DNA of 64,000 nt. Source: Paraburkholderia domus (GTDB taxonomy: Bacteria; Pseudomonadota; Gammaproteobacteria; Burkholderiales; Burkholderiaceae). The stretch is from NCBI RefSeq assembly GCF_905220705.1, contig NZ_CAJNAT010000033.1, forward strand, positions 1-64,000. Reading direction: 5' to 3'. Below, piece after piece: positions 16,928 to 26,318 of this stretch; the first letter of the stretch is position 1, and every line of letters starts with the position of its first letter. The position numbers and the translations under genes are program-made. Under the pieces are notes generated by a model, which saw nothing but the letters and a program-made list of their open reading frames with translations, did not search any database and was not told where the DNA came from.

Positions 16928-18094
16928 TTAGAAGTTGTGGCGGACCCCGACCATCGCGGCCGTCGTATTCGCATCCGGTGCCACGAACTGACCATAGACG
17001 ATCATCTGATTCATGATGCCACGGTTGTCGACATGCCCGACTTCCGCATAGAGCGTCGTCTGTTTCGAGATTTTGTAATCGGCTCCCAGCGAAACCTCGG
17101 TCGAATGCCCTGGAACCTGCTCGGATTTGCTGTGCAGGTAGTAAATGCCCGACGAAATTGAGAATTGAGGCGAAAACGCGTAGCCCAGACCACCTGAAAC
17201 AAGATCGAGGTTGGCCTTGTTGCTATTCGAAGGGTTCTTGCCGAGCGAGTAGGACACGGATGCCTCGAAACCCTGGAGCTGGTAGCGCGCACCGAGGTAA
17301 TAGAAGCGGTTGTTGTCGTTCCCGGTCGCCGGCGTGACCGGAGTGCCCGTGGCGGTGGGCGCGAACGGGTTCGTGTCGTGGCCGTTGTAGTACACCGCAG
17401 CCAGATGCAGGCCATTGTAGGCATACCTCAGCACCGCAGACTCACGTGTTCCGCCCTGAATCTGCCCCGCGACACCGCCTGGCGCATACTCCAGCTCGGC
17501 CGTCACACCATGGAAGTTCGGCGAATGGTACACAAGCGCGTTGCTGTCATAGAGTGCCCCGATCGGCGCGTTGGTGCTCGTGGGGACCCAGCCGGCGGCC
17601 TGATTCATGCCGATCCACGCGGTCAGGATACTGCCGAAGTACTGCGCGCCTCGCACGTCGGTGTCCTGCATCGCCCAGATCATCGGGACGATCTGGCGTC
17701 CAGCGTCGAAACTGCCGAACGGGCCCGATAGGCCAATCGTGGAGTACTGGTTGAATATGGCGCTCACACCAGGCGTATCGCTGAGCTGCAGGGCACCGCT
17801 GGTGCTTTGGAACGAGCCCTGCAGCTTGAAGTTGACCTTGTAGCCACCGCCGATATCTTCGGTACCCTTAATGCCCCAGCCGCTCGAATAAATGCCTCCG
17901 TCCTTGAGCGCGAACACACTGCCCGGGGACTTGAATTTCGCAGCGGCCGCCGCACTGGGAACCAGTACCGGTCCCGATGTGCTCTGATATAACAGACCCG
18001 AATCGACTACGCCATACAGCGTCACCGACGATTGCGCGTAAGCCGAGCTGGCAAACGCGGCCAGTGCCGCTAATGCGGCGAGTTTTACTTTCAT
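16928..18094 (-). CDS. Gram-negative trimeric porin
   Basis: 388-residue outer-membrane porin. The signal peptide MKVKLAALAALAAFASSAYA is followed by QSSVTLYGVVDSGLLYQ. Further family marks are SGWGIKGTEDIGGGYKVNFKLQGSF and STIGLSGPFGSFDAGRQIVPM, with a final VGVRHNF. The start at 18094 gives the signal peptide; 21 upstream codons are dropped for that reason. It is co-oriented with the MFS gene 158 bp upstream and may be the outer-membrane entry route for the substrate of the catabolic cluster (inference). Confidence 0.92.
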   Translation of the reverse strand: MKVKLAALAALAAFASSAYAQSSVTLYGVVDSGLLYQSTSGPVLVPSAAAAAKFKSPGSVFALKDGGIYSSGWGIKGTEDIGGGYKVNFKLQGSFQSTSGALQLSDTPGVSAIFNQYSTIGLSGPFGSFDAGRQIVPMIWAMQDTDVRGAQYFGSILTAWIGMNQAAGWVPTSTNAPIGALYDSNALVYHSPNFHGVTAELEYAPGGVAGQIQGGTRESAVLRYAYNGLHLAAVYYNGHDTNPFAPTATGTPVTPATGNDNNRFYYLGARYQLQGFEASVSYSLGKNPSNSNKANLDLVSGGLGYAFSPQFSISSGIYYLHSKSEQVPGHSTEVSLGADYKISKQTTLYAEVGHVDNRGIMNQMIVYGQFVAPDANTTAAMVGVRHNF

Positions 18095-18252
18095 GAGGTC
18101 CCCTCGAGTTTTTGTGGCCACCGTTCGGCGCGCGCTCGACTGACGTCGGTCGTCCACGGGGCCAACGAACTAAACAACAATTTTGGTTTTTAGGTTCTGG
18201 TGCAAAGAGCTCGTGTGGTCGAGACCGCCTCGATCAGATTGTTCAGGTAGCT

Positions 18253-19554
18253 CTAGCTATTTGCGCCACGACTCCGCTCTCCGCGCAGATGACGCACGCC
18301 AATCAACAGGACGACAGCGGACGCGACACTGACGAGTGGCAATAGCCGCAAGGCGGGGGCGAGGCCCAGTCGGTCTGCCAATACGCCCGTCACAAAGGCA
18401 CCTGGCGCGAGCCCAAGGATGTTGAAGGCCAAGGCGAGCGTGGCCATGGCTGTACTGTGAATCGCCTTGGGCGTCAGATTCGCAACCATCGTACCGGCGG
18501 GGCCCATCACGCCAGCGCTAAAGAACAGCGCCAATGCAATCAGAGCGAGTTGGGCTGAACCGGCGGGAAACTGAAATGCCGCGAACAGCAATGCTGCGCA
18601 GGTCAGGTTAAAGGTGATCGCCAGGAGCATTTTCCGTCGTGGCGAATCACGGCCCAGACGATCGGACAGTGCGCCGCATAGGGGCATGCCGCATGCGCCG
18701 CAAAGGACAAAGATGGCCGCGACGCCGCCCGCCTTGCTCAACGGCATGTCATAGACCCGATTCAGGAAACTCGGCAGCCAGGCAAGCAGGCCGCCGTTGA
18801 TGAAGAGCTGCAGCCCGCTGCCGATGTACACGCAGATCAACACCCGGGAGGAGAACAGATCTTTAAACACCTGCCTGACGCGGACGGTCGCCAGCGAATC
18901 AGTTTGCCCGATGCCGCTTGCTTGAGCTTTCGCCCTTTCGATCCGCGCCGGACTGGCGACTATCATATAGAGCACGGTCAGCGCGATACCAAAGACCGCC
19001 ATGCCAACGAACGCACTGCGCCAACCGAAATGGCTTGCCAGTGAACCGCCAAACCCGATCCCCATGACCGACCCAACCATGCTGCCCGCCATAAACGCGC
19101 CAGCTACCGTGGAGGTGTGCCGTGCCGGGAACATGCTGATGAGAATGGCCATGCCAACGCTGGCATAAGCGGCTTCTCCGACACCGACCAGAAAGCGCGC
19201 CGACAGTAACGTGAAGTAGTTGTGCGACAGGCCGCAGAGCAAGGTGGCAATGCTCCAAATGGCCGCCATGATGGTCACGCTGCGTACACGACCCCATCGG
19301 TCGGCGGCAAGCGAGATTGGGAACGCCAGGATGCCGACAGCCAGCGAGACAATGCCGCTGAGCGCTCCGAGCCGGGTGTCGGACAGTCCCCACTCGGCCT
19401 TGATTTGTGGAAACACTGCGCTGAGCACTTGCCGCGACATGTAGTCGGACAGGAGCAGTCCGAATGTCAGCGCAAAAATGACGCATGCATAGCCGCGAAT
19501 GGCTTGCGGCCGCGCATCATCCTTGCACACTGTGTCTTGCATATTCACTGCCAT
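18253..19554 (-). CDS. MFS transporter, organic-acid/aromatic type
   Basis: 433-residue transporter with 12 predicted membrane segments. The MFS loop 2-3 motif reads LAADRWGRVRS and the second-half copy GALSDRLGRDSPRRKM. The opening RGYACVIFALTFGLLLSDYMSRQVLSAVFPQIKAEWGLS is like the anion:cation symporter and aromatic-acid families. The ATG at 19554 has AGGA nine nt upstream. It is the gene downstream of the alpha/beta hydrolase on the same strand (87-bp gap), probably one transcript. It should import the substrate of the pathway; the substrate is unknown. Confidence 0.87.
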   Translation of the reverse strand: MAVNMQDTVCKDDARPQAIRGYACVIFALTFGLLLSDYMSRQVLSAVFPQIKAEWGLSDTRLGALSGIVSLAVGILAFPISLAADRWGRVRSVTIMAAIWSIATLLCGLSHNYFTLLSARFLVGVGEAAYASVGMAILISMFPARHTSTVAGAFMAGSMVGSVMGIGFGGSLASHFGWRSAFVGMAVFGIALTVLYMIVASPARIERAKAQASGIGQTDSLATVRVRQVFKDLFSSRVLICVYIGSGLQLFINGGLLAWLPSFLNRVYDMPLSKAGGVAAIFVLCGACGMPLCGALSDRLGRDSPRRKMLLAITFNLTCAALLFAAFQFPAGSAQLALIALALFFSAGVMGPAGTMVANLTPKAIHSTAMATLALAFNILGLAPGAFVTGVLADRLGLAPALRLLPLVSVASAVVLLIGVRHLRGERSRGANS

Positions 19555-19641
19555 AATTCGGCATCCTATTAATTGCTGCCGCCGTTGCCATCTGTGCGCT
19601 GGATGCCCCGATCGGGGCACCGCAGCCGAACAACCTGGACG

Positions 19642-20682
19642 CTAGCTCTTGAACTGCTCGAGAAATTCCAGCAGCAATTCGTTAACCTGATCGACGCTCT
19701 CTTCCGCCGCAGCATGCCCCACGCCCGGTAACAGGACCTTCTTCTGAAGTCCGGGCAGATAAGTGTCGAGCCGGTCGTAGATACCGCGGATTTCGACCGG
19801 TTCGAGGGAAGGGTCGGCCGCGCCACCGATGAACAGACTCGGCTGGCGAACCACCGCACCGTCCAGAAACGCGGTGATTTCCCAGTTCCGGTCGCGACAG
19901 CGGTAGTAGTTAATGGCACCGGTAAATCCCGTGCGCGTGTATTCATCGACGTAGTAGTCGATCGCCCGTGCGCTCAACCATGACGGGAACTCCTTCGGAT
20001 CAGTGAAGGCGTTGAGAATCGGCTCACCGGCTTCGACGAACAGGCGCCAGCGTTCGTCGCCGACGGCGCTGCCGGAGACCGAGTAGTAGATGCTGCGCAA
20101 TGTCTTGCGCGGGTCACTGGCGAACTCGCGATCCGGCTTGTCGATCTGCTGGAAGTACAGGTGGTGGTACACCCGGCCTTTCGCCATTTCCCGCAAGCCG
20201 ACGGTTGGTTTGACCTTTCCGCGCGGTGGCACTGGGGTATTGAACATCGCGAGGCCACGGAACAGATCCGGCCTCAGCATGGCCGCTGCCTGAGCCACCC
20301 ACGCACCCAAGTCGTGCCCGACGATGACCGCGGAGGTTTCACCGAGGGCCGCCATCAAGCCGACCATGTCTCCGACTGACTGGCTCATGTCGTAGGCTTC
20401 AATGGAATCTGGCCGATTGGATTGCCCGAATCCCCGTTGATCGGGGACGACGACCCGAAAACCGGCCGTTGCCAAAGCGATGATCTGGCGCCGCCACATG
20501 TACCAGAGGTAGGGAAATCCGTGCAGCAGAATGACGAGCGGGCCTTTCCCCTCGTCGATGTAGTGCATGCGAATGCCATTGACTTCGGCAAAGCAGTGGT
20601 TGAATGCGGCGGGGTCGTCAGCGTCCACTTGCGCGAATGCGGCGCGCGGCTGACCAATGTGCGTTGCAGCACGGGTGTCCAT
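19642..20682 (-). CDS. Alpha/beta hydrolase, epoxide-hydrolase/haloalkane-dehalogenase type
   Basis: 346-residue soluble enzyme. The oxyanion-hole motif is ILLHGFPYLWYMWRRQI, and the nucleophile elbow is VIVGHDLGAWVAQAAA, with aspartate as nucleophile (G-H-D-L-G). A cap domain follows. The likely catalytic histidine is in LLPGVGHAAAEES near the C-terminus. An aspartate nucleophile is typical of soluble epoxide hydrolases and dehalogenases, not of esterases. The start at 20682 has GGAG upstream and gives the normal length. It is divergent from the AraC gene, which is 85 bp away and a likely regulator. Confidence 0.87.
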   Translation of the reverse strand: MDTRAATHIGQPRAAFAQVDADDPAAFNHCFAEVNGIRMHYIDEGKGPLVILLHGFPYLWYMWRRQIIALATAGFRVVVPDQRGFGQSNRPDSIEAYDMSQSVGDMVGLMAALGETSAVIVGHDLGAWVAQAAAMLRPDLFRGLAMFNTPVPPRGKVKPTVGLREMAKGRVYHHLYFQQIDKPDREFASDPRKTLRSIYYSVSGSAVGDERWRLFVEAGEPILNAFTDPKEFPSWLSARAIDYYVDEYTRTGFTGAINYYRCRDRNWEITAFLDGAVVRQPSLFIGGAADPSLEPVEIRGIYDRLDTYLPGLQKKVLLPGVGHAAAEESVDQVNELLLEFLEQFKS

Positions 20683-20767
20683 TGTCTGTCTCCATCTTTT
20701 GAAGTTCTTGGACTGTAAGATAGCGCTGGCAGGCGGTTCCGTACTAAGCTTGCCAGGACATAATTTT

Positions 20768-21823
20768 GTGAAATTGGGACAGTCCGTGCATACCCTTACG
20801 CGAAGTGCCAGCCTTACCGACTTTGAGCAGGTTGCCCGTTCGGTGGGGCTCGATCCGTTTCGTATGCTGCGGATGGCAAGGCTGCCAGCCACCGTCCTCG
20901 ACGATCCGAATATGATGATCAGCGCCGATTCGGTCGGGTGGCTGCTGGAGGAGTCTGCGCGACTGTCCGGTCAGGAGGCCTTCGGACTGTTGCTCGCGGA
21001 AACGAGAAGCCTGGCCAATCTCGGGATGCTGGCACTGGTGCTTCGCGAAGAACCAACGTTGCGTACAGCAATGCAATCTGGCATCCGCTATCTGCGATTG
21101 CACAACGCTGGCGTGCAATTGCGGCTTGAAGATGCCGGCGACGTCGTGTTGCTGCATGTCGGTGCGAATATGCAGGGAGGGCACGGCGTCTGGCGCCAGA
21201 CTGTCGAAATGTCGACCGGGATCGTATTGCGGGTGTTCAGGGCACTGAGCGGCAATGCCTTCCGGCCGGTCAGGGTCACTTTCACTCACGAGCGTCCTGC
21301 CAGTCTTGAAGTGCGCCATCGCGTGCTGGGTACGGCTATCGAGTTTTCACAGGAATGCAATGCCCTGGTTTGCCGGACGCGCGACCTGGATCTGCCCATC
21401 CCTGCGGCAGACCTGACGCTGAATCGCGAGGTGAAGCGGTGGCTCGACCTGCAGTTGGTCAACCTCCGCGACGAGCCGGCACAGCGGGCGCGCCAGATCG
21501 TCAGGATGCTGCTGCCAAGCGGACTTTGTTCGGTCGACCAGGTCGCCCGGCACCTTGGCATGCATCGGCGCACGCTTAACCGGCACCTGGCGGCCGAGGG
21601 CGAGAGTGTCACAACGGTCATCAATGCGGTACGTGCTGAACTCGCCGAGGAGTATCTGGCTAGCAGCAAACGCAGGTTGTATGAAGTCGCCGAACTCCTC
21701 GGCTTTTCCTCCGGCGCTGACTTTTCGCGCTGGTTCCGCGGTCAGTTTGGCAAGACACCCTCGGAGTGGGCCGCCCATTATCGCCAGAGCACGCAGGCAG
21801 CCGATCCTGTCTCGCACAAATAG
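20768..21823 (+). CDS. AraC-family regulator with arabinose_bd (OruR-like) N-terminal domain
   Basis: 351 residues from a GTG at 20768, preceded by AGGAC at 7 nt. The N-terminal two thirds (TRSASLTDFEQVARSVGLDPFRMLRMARLP ...) match the PF12625-type domain of OruR/ArgR-like regulators. The C-terminal part contains two helix-turn-helix units: CSVDQVARHLGMHRRTLNRHLAAEG and RRLYEVAELLGFSSGADFSRWFRGQFGKTPSEWA. It is transcribed away from the hydrolase-MFS pair and towards the dioxygenase genes, so it is well placed to control both arms of the cluster. Confidence 0.88.
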   Translation: MKLGQSVHTLTRSASLTDFEQVARSVGLDPFRMLRMARLPATVLDDPNMMISADSVGWLLEESARLSGQEAFGLLLAETRSLANLGMLALVLREEPTLRTAMQSGIRYLRLHNAGVQLRLEDAGDVVLLHVGANMQGGHGVWRQTVEMSTGIVLRVFRALSGNAFRPVRVTFTHERPASLEVRHRVLGTAIEFSQECNALVCRTRDLDLPIPAADLTLNREVKRWLDLQLVNLRDEPAQRARQIVRMLLPSGLCSVDQVARHLGMHRRTLNRHLAAEGESVTTVINAVRAELAEEYLASSKRRLYEVAELLGFSSGADFSRWFRGQFGKTPSEWAAHYRQSTQAADPVSHK

Positions 21824-22202
21824 GAAGCGGGAAGGCAGATTCAGAGTCGGCTCGCGAACCCCCTCCGTCATCCGGGCCTGCCGCACTGCCCGAACCTGCC
21901 ACACCCTGCATCTTCCTGGCGTCACGGATCCCCGTCTGATCGCCGCTATTACCCGACTACCTGCATGGCCGCCCGGAAGCACGCGAGCGTTGTTGCTATC
22001 CGCTTTTCGGCCATGGCACGGCGGCTCGTGTCCCAATATGCAAACAAAATGTCCGGTCATGCTAATGGTCTTGCGGGCGCAATGCGTAGTATTGGATCCG
22101 TGGCAGACGAAACGTGGCCTGTCCTCCTGCTGACAGGGGGCAGCTACATCTGCCGGACGCACACATGGCTCGCCGCCGCACAAACACAGATTGGAGACAT
22201 CA
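21824..22202. other. Intergenic leader upstream of the dioxygenase operon
   Basis: 379 bp with no supported gene. It presumably holds the promoter of the dioxygenase genes. GGAG at 22193 is the ribosome binding site of the next gene. No repeated operator was recognised by eye. Confidence 0.4.
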
Positions 22203-23165
22203 ATGACAGTAACCGCCGCACCTCAAGACACTACGTCACAAGCCACACCCGTGTCGCCGGCCATTATCCGACCATCGGTGCGCCAGCATTCGATCAAGGT
22301 GGAGATTTGCACGCCCGCCATCGGCGCCGAACTCAGCAACATCAGCCTGGCTGATGCCGCCCTGGACCCTGACGCCATTGCCGAAATCCGGGCGCTGTGG
22401 CTGAAGCACAAAGTCCTGTTCTTTCGCGATCAGAACATTACGCCGATGGAGCAACAGAATTTCGCCGCGCAATTCGCCGAACTGGAACCCCATCCCCTTG
22501 CGCCGAGCCATCCGGAAGCGGACAAGCTGCTGATGCTGTACCGCAATCTCGACCCGGGCAAGCCCAAGAGCTTCGTCGAAAAAGCCAGCCGCGAAAACCT
22601 CTGGCATGTCGATGTCACCTTCAAGAAGGCGCCGCCCCGCGGCGCGGTGTTGCGCTGCGAACTGGGTCCGGAATCCGGTGGAGACACCATGTGGTCCAAC
22701 ATGGTGATGGCCTACGAAAAGCTGCCCGACACCATCAAACGACGGATCGACGGCCTGTACGCCAAGCACAGTTCCGAGCACACGTTTGGCGCCCAGATGC
22801 CGATCGAGGAACGTCATGCGATGGCTGCGAGGAACCCCGCCGCTGAGCACCCGGTCGTGCTCACCCATCCCGAGACGGGCGAAAAGGTGTTGTTCGTCAA
22901 CTCGACGTTCACGACGCATTTCTCGAATTTCTTCAACTTCGAGGACATCCGGTACGGCCAGGACTTCATGCCGGAGGCTCATCACCTGATGAACTATCTG
23001 ACCTCTCAGGCCGCGATTCCGGAATACCAGGTACGCCTGAAGTGGAAAACCAACACGGTTGCCATGTGGGACAACCTGCAGGTTCAGCACTACGCTGTGG
23101 CGGACTACGACAGCTCGCCAAGAAAAATGCTGCGCGCCACCCTCGCGGGCACGCCGCTGGTCTAA
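22203..23165 (+). CDS. TauD/TfdA-family 2-oxoglutarate-dependent dioxygenase
   Basis: 320-residue Fe(II)/2-oxoglutarate enzyme. The facial triad is visible as HVD in ENLWHVDVTF and the distal histidine in LQVQHYAVADYD; the 2-oxoglutarate-binding arginine is in RKMLRATLAG. VLFFRDQNITPMEQQNFAAQFAELEPHP is the usual N-terminal family block. Members hydroxylate or cleave ethers and sulfonates (TauD taurine, TfdA aryloxyacetate). The ATG at 22203 has GGAG at 22193. The cupin gene follows after 107 bp. The substrate is unknown. Confidence 0.9.
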   Translation: MTVTAAPQDTTSQATPVSPAIIRPSVRQHSIKVEICTPAIGAELSNISLADAALDPDAIAEIRALWLKHKVLFFRDQNITPMEQQNFAAQFAELEPHPLAPSHPEADKLLMLYRNLDPGKPKSFVEKASRENLWHVDVTFKKAPPRGAVLRCELGPESGGDTMWSNMVMAYEKLPDTIKRRIDGLYAKHSSEHTFGAQMPIEERHAMAARNPAAEHPVVLTHPETGEKVLFVNSTFTTHFSNFFNFEDIRYGQDFMPEAHHLMNYLTSQAAIPEYQVRLKWKTNTVAMWDNLQVQHYAVADYDSSPRKMLRATLAGTPLV

Positions 23166-23272
23166 GGCGAACAGTTTCCTCCAGCGTATCCAGCGCACCC
23201 GCCCATCAGGGACAGGCGGGCAGCCTTGGCACGCTTACCACTTTTCGACCCCACTACAAAATGGAGACAGAT

Positions 23273-23752
23273 ATGCTTTACGAACACGTCGACACCTCAC
23301 TCATCGATGGCGAATCGCTGCCGTGGGTACCTTTTGCACCCTATGCAGAAAACGTCCTGCTGAAGTACTTCAAGCTTGATCCGATCCGGGGTGAATGGAT
23401 CGTGCTGATGAAGTCCCCGATCGACATGCAACTGCCCAAGCACCACCACACCGGTACGGTCATGGTCTACACGATCGAAGGTAAGTGGAAATACAAGGAG
23501 CACGACTGGATCGCCGGACCCGGCAGCGTCGTGTACGAGACCGCCGCGTCGACCCACACGCCTGAAGTCGTCAGCACGGGAAGCGGAGACGGCTATGTGG
23601 TCACGTTTATCCAGGTGACCGGCGATCTGCTTTTCCTCGACGGGAACGACAACGTCGTCGCGATCGAAAACTGGAAGTCCGGGCTGAAGCGCTATCTTGA
23701 CTATTGCGAGCAGCACGGCATCGAGCCGAAAGATCTGACGGCTTTCAACTGA
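23273..23752 (+). CDS. Cupin of the 2,4'-dihydroxyacetophenone dioxygenase family
   Basis: 159-residue single-domain cupin. Cupin motif 1 is PKHHHTGTVMVYTIEGKWKYKEHDW, with three histidines and a glutamate as metal ligands. Motif 2 is GSVVYETAASTHTPEVV, with the fourth-position histidine. From memory, the opening LYEHVDTSLIDGESLPWVPFAPYAENVLLKYFKLDPIRGEWIVLMK matches the 2,4'-dihydroxyacetophenone dioxygenase family, which cleaves a C-C bond between a ketone and an alcohol carbon. GGAG precedes the ATG. Actual substrate use is not proven. Confidence 0.83.
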   Translation: MLYEHVDTSLIDGESLPWVPFAPYAENVLLKYFKLDPIRGEWIVLMKSPIDMQLPKHHHTGTVMVYTIEGKWKYKEHDWIAGPGSVVYETAASTHTPEVVSTGSGDGYVVTFIQVTGDLLFLDGNDNVVAIENWKSGLKRYLDYCEQHGIEPKDLTAFN

Positions 23753-24095
23753 TCTGAAATTCATGGGGACTCCCGATATCCACCGGGGTCCTCGTGACAC
23801 TCACTGCGTCGCCCGCAAGACGCAATAGACGGTCCGGCCATATCAGGACTTCAGCACCACGCCGGGTCATCGCAGGTCATTGGCGCCGAGAAGCAGGCTG
23901 CGTGCAAACAACCACGCAGCCCCAATTTCACATCGCGCGCGCTCCCTCCTGTCGCCAGAGCCGTTGCCTGATCACAAAGACCCTGGAGAGTGGAAACACC
24001 TGGTCCCGGTTCGCGGCCTTGAAGCGGAACCTGACAGAGGGGTATGGCCATCTGCCCGCTCCCCGATCACAGACTTTACGAAACGGAACGACGCC
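23753..24095. other. Gap before the acyl-CoA ligase pseudogene
   Basis: 343 bp with no supported gene; the ligase frame is open through part of it, but the upstream residues match nothing in the family. No clear terminator or operator was seen. Confidence 0.4.
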
Positions 24096-25758
24096 ATGAA
24101 TGGCTTGATGATGCAAAAGCAGTTGTTGATCTCCTCACTCATTGTGCATGCCGACCGCCATCATGGCGATACGGAGATCGTGTCCCGGCGGGTGGAGGGT
24201 GATATCCATCGCTACACTTTCCGTGATTGCCACCGTCGCGCGCGGCAGATGGCCAACGCGCTGACCAGCCTCGGTGTCAAGCCCTCCGACCGGATCGGCT
24301 CGCTGGCATGGAATGGCTACCGCCACCTGGAGTTGTACTACGGCGTCTCCGGTATGGGTGCCATTCTGCATACCATCAACCCCCGCCTGCATGAAGACCA
24401 GGTCGCTTACATCGCGAATCACGCCGAAGACCAGTACATTTTCTTCGACCTGACCTTCCTGCCGTTGATCAAGGCCGTCGCCGACCGCTGCAAAACGGTC
24501 AAGGCGTTCATCGCCATGACCGATCGCGCCCACATGCCCAAAGACGCTGGCATTGACAACCTGCTGTGCTATGAAGATGTGATCGAGCAGTGTTCATCCG
24601 ACTACTCCTGGCCGATTCTCGACGAGGACGCCGCCAGTACGCTCTGCTACACCTCTGGCACGACGGGCAACCCGAAAGGAGTCCTGTACAGCCATCGCTC
24701 ATCGATGCTGCACACCTATGCGGCGGCGCTGCCTGATGCGCTGAACTGTTCGGCGCGCGACGTGATCCTGCCCGTTGTGCCGATGTTTCATGTCAATGCC
24801 TGGGGACTTCCGTACATCGCGTGCATGGTCGGGGCCAAACTTGTATTCCCCGGGCCGGCTCTTGACGGAAAATCGCTGTATGACCTGCTCGAAGCCGAGC
24901 AGGTCACGCTCTCCGCTGGCGTGCCGACTGTCTGGCAAGGCCTGCTTGGTCATGTTGAGGAAACAGGTCAGCCATTCTCGAGCATGAGACGCACCATCAT
25001 AGGTGGCGCGGCCTGTACCCCGGCCATGTTGCGCAAGTTCCAGGAAACATATGGCGTAGCGGTATTGCACGCCTTGGGGGATGACTGAACTGAGCCCTAT
25101 GGGAACCATCGGCACCATAAAGGCCAGGCATATCGGGATGTCAGAGAAAGAGCGTCAAGCCGTGCAATCCAAACAAGGCCGTGTGGTGTTTGGCGTCGAC
25201 ATGAAAATCGTTGACGCTGACTGCATGGAGTTGCCTTGGGACGGCGCGACTTCCGGCGACCTGCTGGTGCGTGGGCCAACGGTGGTGTGCGACTACTTCA
25301 GGAACGAAGGAGATAGCCCGCTGCAGTTCGATGACGGAGGACAGGGATGGTTCCCGACCGGCGATGTTGCGACCATCGATGCCGATGGCTTCATGCAAAT
25401 CACCGATCGCAGCAAAGATGTGATCAAGTCTGGTGGCGAATGGATAGGCTCAATCGACCTGGAAAACATCGCGATGGCACATCCGGCAGTCTCTCAGGCA
25501 GCATGCATTGCCGGGAAACACCCGAAGTGGGATGAGCGTCCATTGCTGATCGTCGTCAGGAAGCCGCAAGCAGAACTGACGCGGGAAGAACTGCTCGCTT
25601 TTTACGAAGGCAAGATCGCGAAATGGTGGATGCCGGATGATGTGATCTTCGTCGACGAGATCCCGTTGGGCGCAACAGGGAAGATTCTGAAAAATCAGTT
25701 GCGAGAGCGCTTCGGCGACTTTCTGATGCAGCCAGCGGAACGTCAACGCATTGCCTGA
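24096..25758 (+). pseudogene. Acyl-CoA ligase (AMP-binding), frameshifted
   Basis: Together the two frames encode a fatty-acyl/aryl-CoA ligase of about 553 residues, the normal length. Frame one (24096-25088) holds the AMP-binding motif LCYTSGTTGNPKGVLYSHRS and ends HALGDD-stop. Frame two (entering at 25081) resumes exactly at MTELSPMGTIG and carries GWFPTGDVATIDADGFMQITDRSKDVIKSGGEWI and the C-terminal GKILKNQLRE lysine. The family reads HA(L/W)GMTE here, so dropping one G from GGGGG at 25076-25080 restores it. It is either a true mutation or a sequencing error. It would activate the acid product of the pathway as a CoA thioester. Confidence 0.88.
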
Positions 25759-26318
25759 CCCGGCGCGCCACGCCCCTATGGCTGCGGCACCTCAATGAGT
25801 CATCCGATCGGGGGCCACGGGCGCAATGATAACCGTGCTCCGCGTGATCTGACATCCTGCTGCCTCCGCTCATGGCGATTCAGCAGGACCTGCACATATC
25901 GGCTAGCTCCGTGCCGCAAAAGGTGCCGCCCTTTTTTGTGGCGAATGCTTTTATATGTCTTTGGCATGGCGTCATTTCAGACGCCTAGCCGCAGCACGCG
26001 GGGGCCAGAAGATCGAAATAGCCCTCTGACAGGTGTGCCGGTGACGGATACAACTAAGGGTCAACGGGCAATCCTGAGTCGGGAGAGTCAATGTCAGCAC
26101 TACGACCAATGGCATGGACAGACGCAGGTATAAAGATCATCAATTTCGATGGAAAAGCCCAAAATGAGCTACGACGCAAACGGAAGACTACCGCTATACC
26201 CCAGCGATGACGTGAACCGGCAGGTTGGCGATGGCCGCTCGAACAACAGGAGCCGCAGCCGCAGGGGCAGGGGCAGGGGCTGGCCTGTGCCGGAGGAATG
26301 GGCCGTCGGTTTGAAAAC
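25759..26318. other. Gene-poor gap between ligase pseudogene and MscS gene
   Basis: 560 bp with no supported gene. Short open frames exist on both strands, but none has a good start, a homologue I recognise or consistent codon use. It lies downstream of both flanking genes, which converge here. Confidence 0.45.

Noticed and set aside
22236..23198. 320-codon frame on the minus strand
   Set aside because: Lies fully antisense to the TauD-family gene, which has clear catalytic motifs; this frame resembles no family.
23762..23792. Possible hairpin GGGGACTCCCG...CGGGGTCC after the cupin gene
   Set aside because: The arms pair only partly once aligned; not called.
25795..26133. 112-codon frame on the plus strand
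   Set aside because: No ribosome site, composition like random high-GC frames, no recognisable domain.
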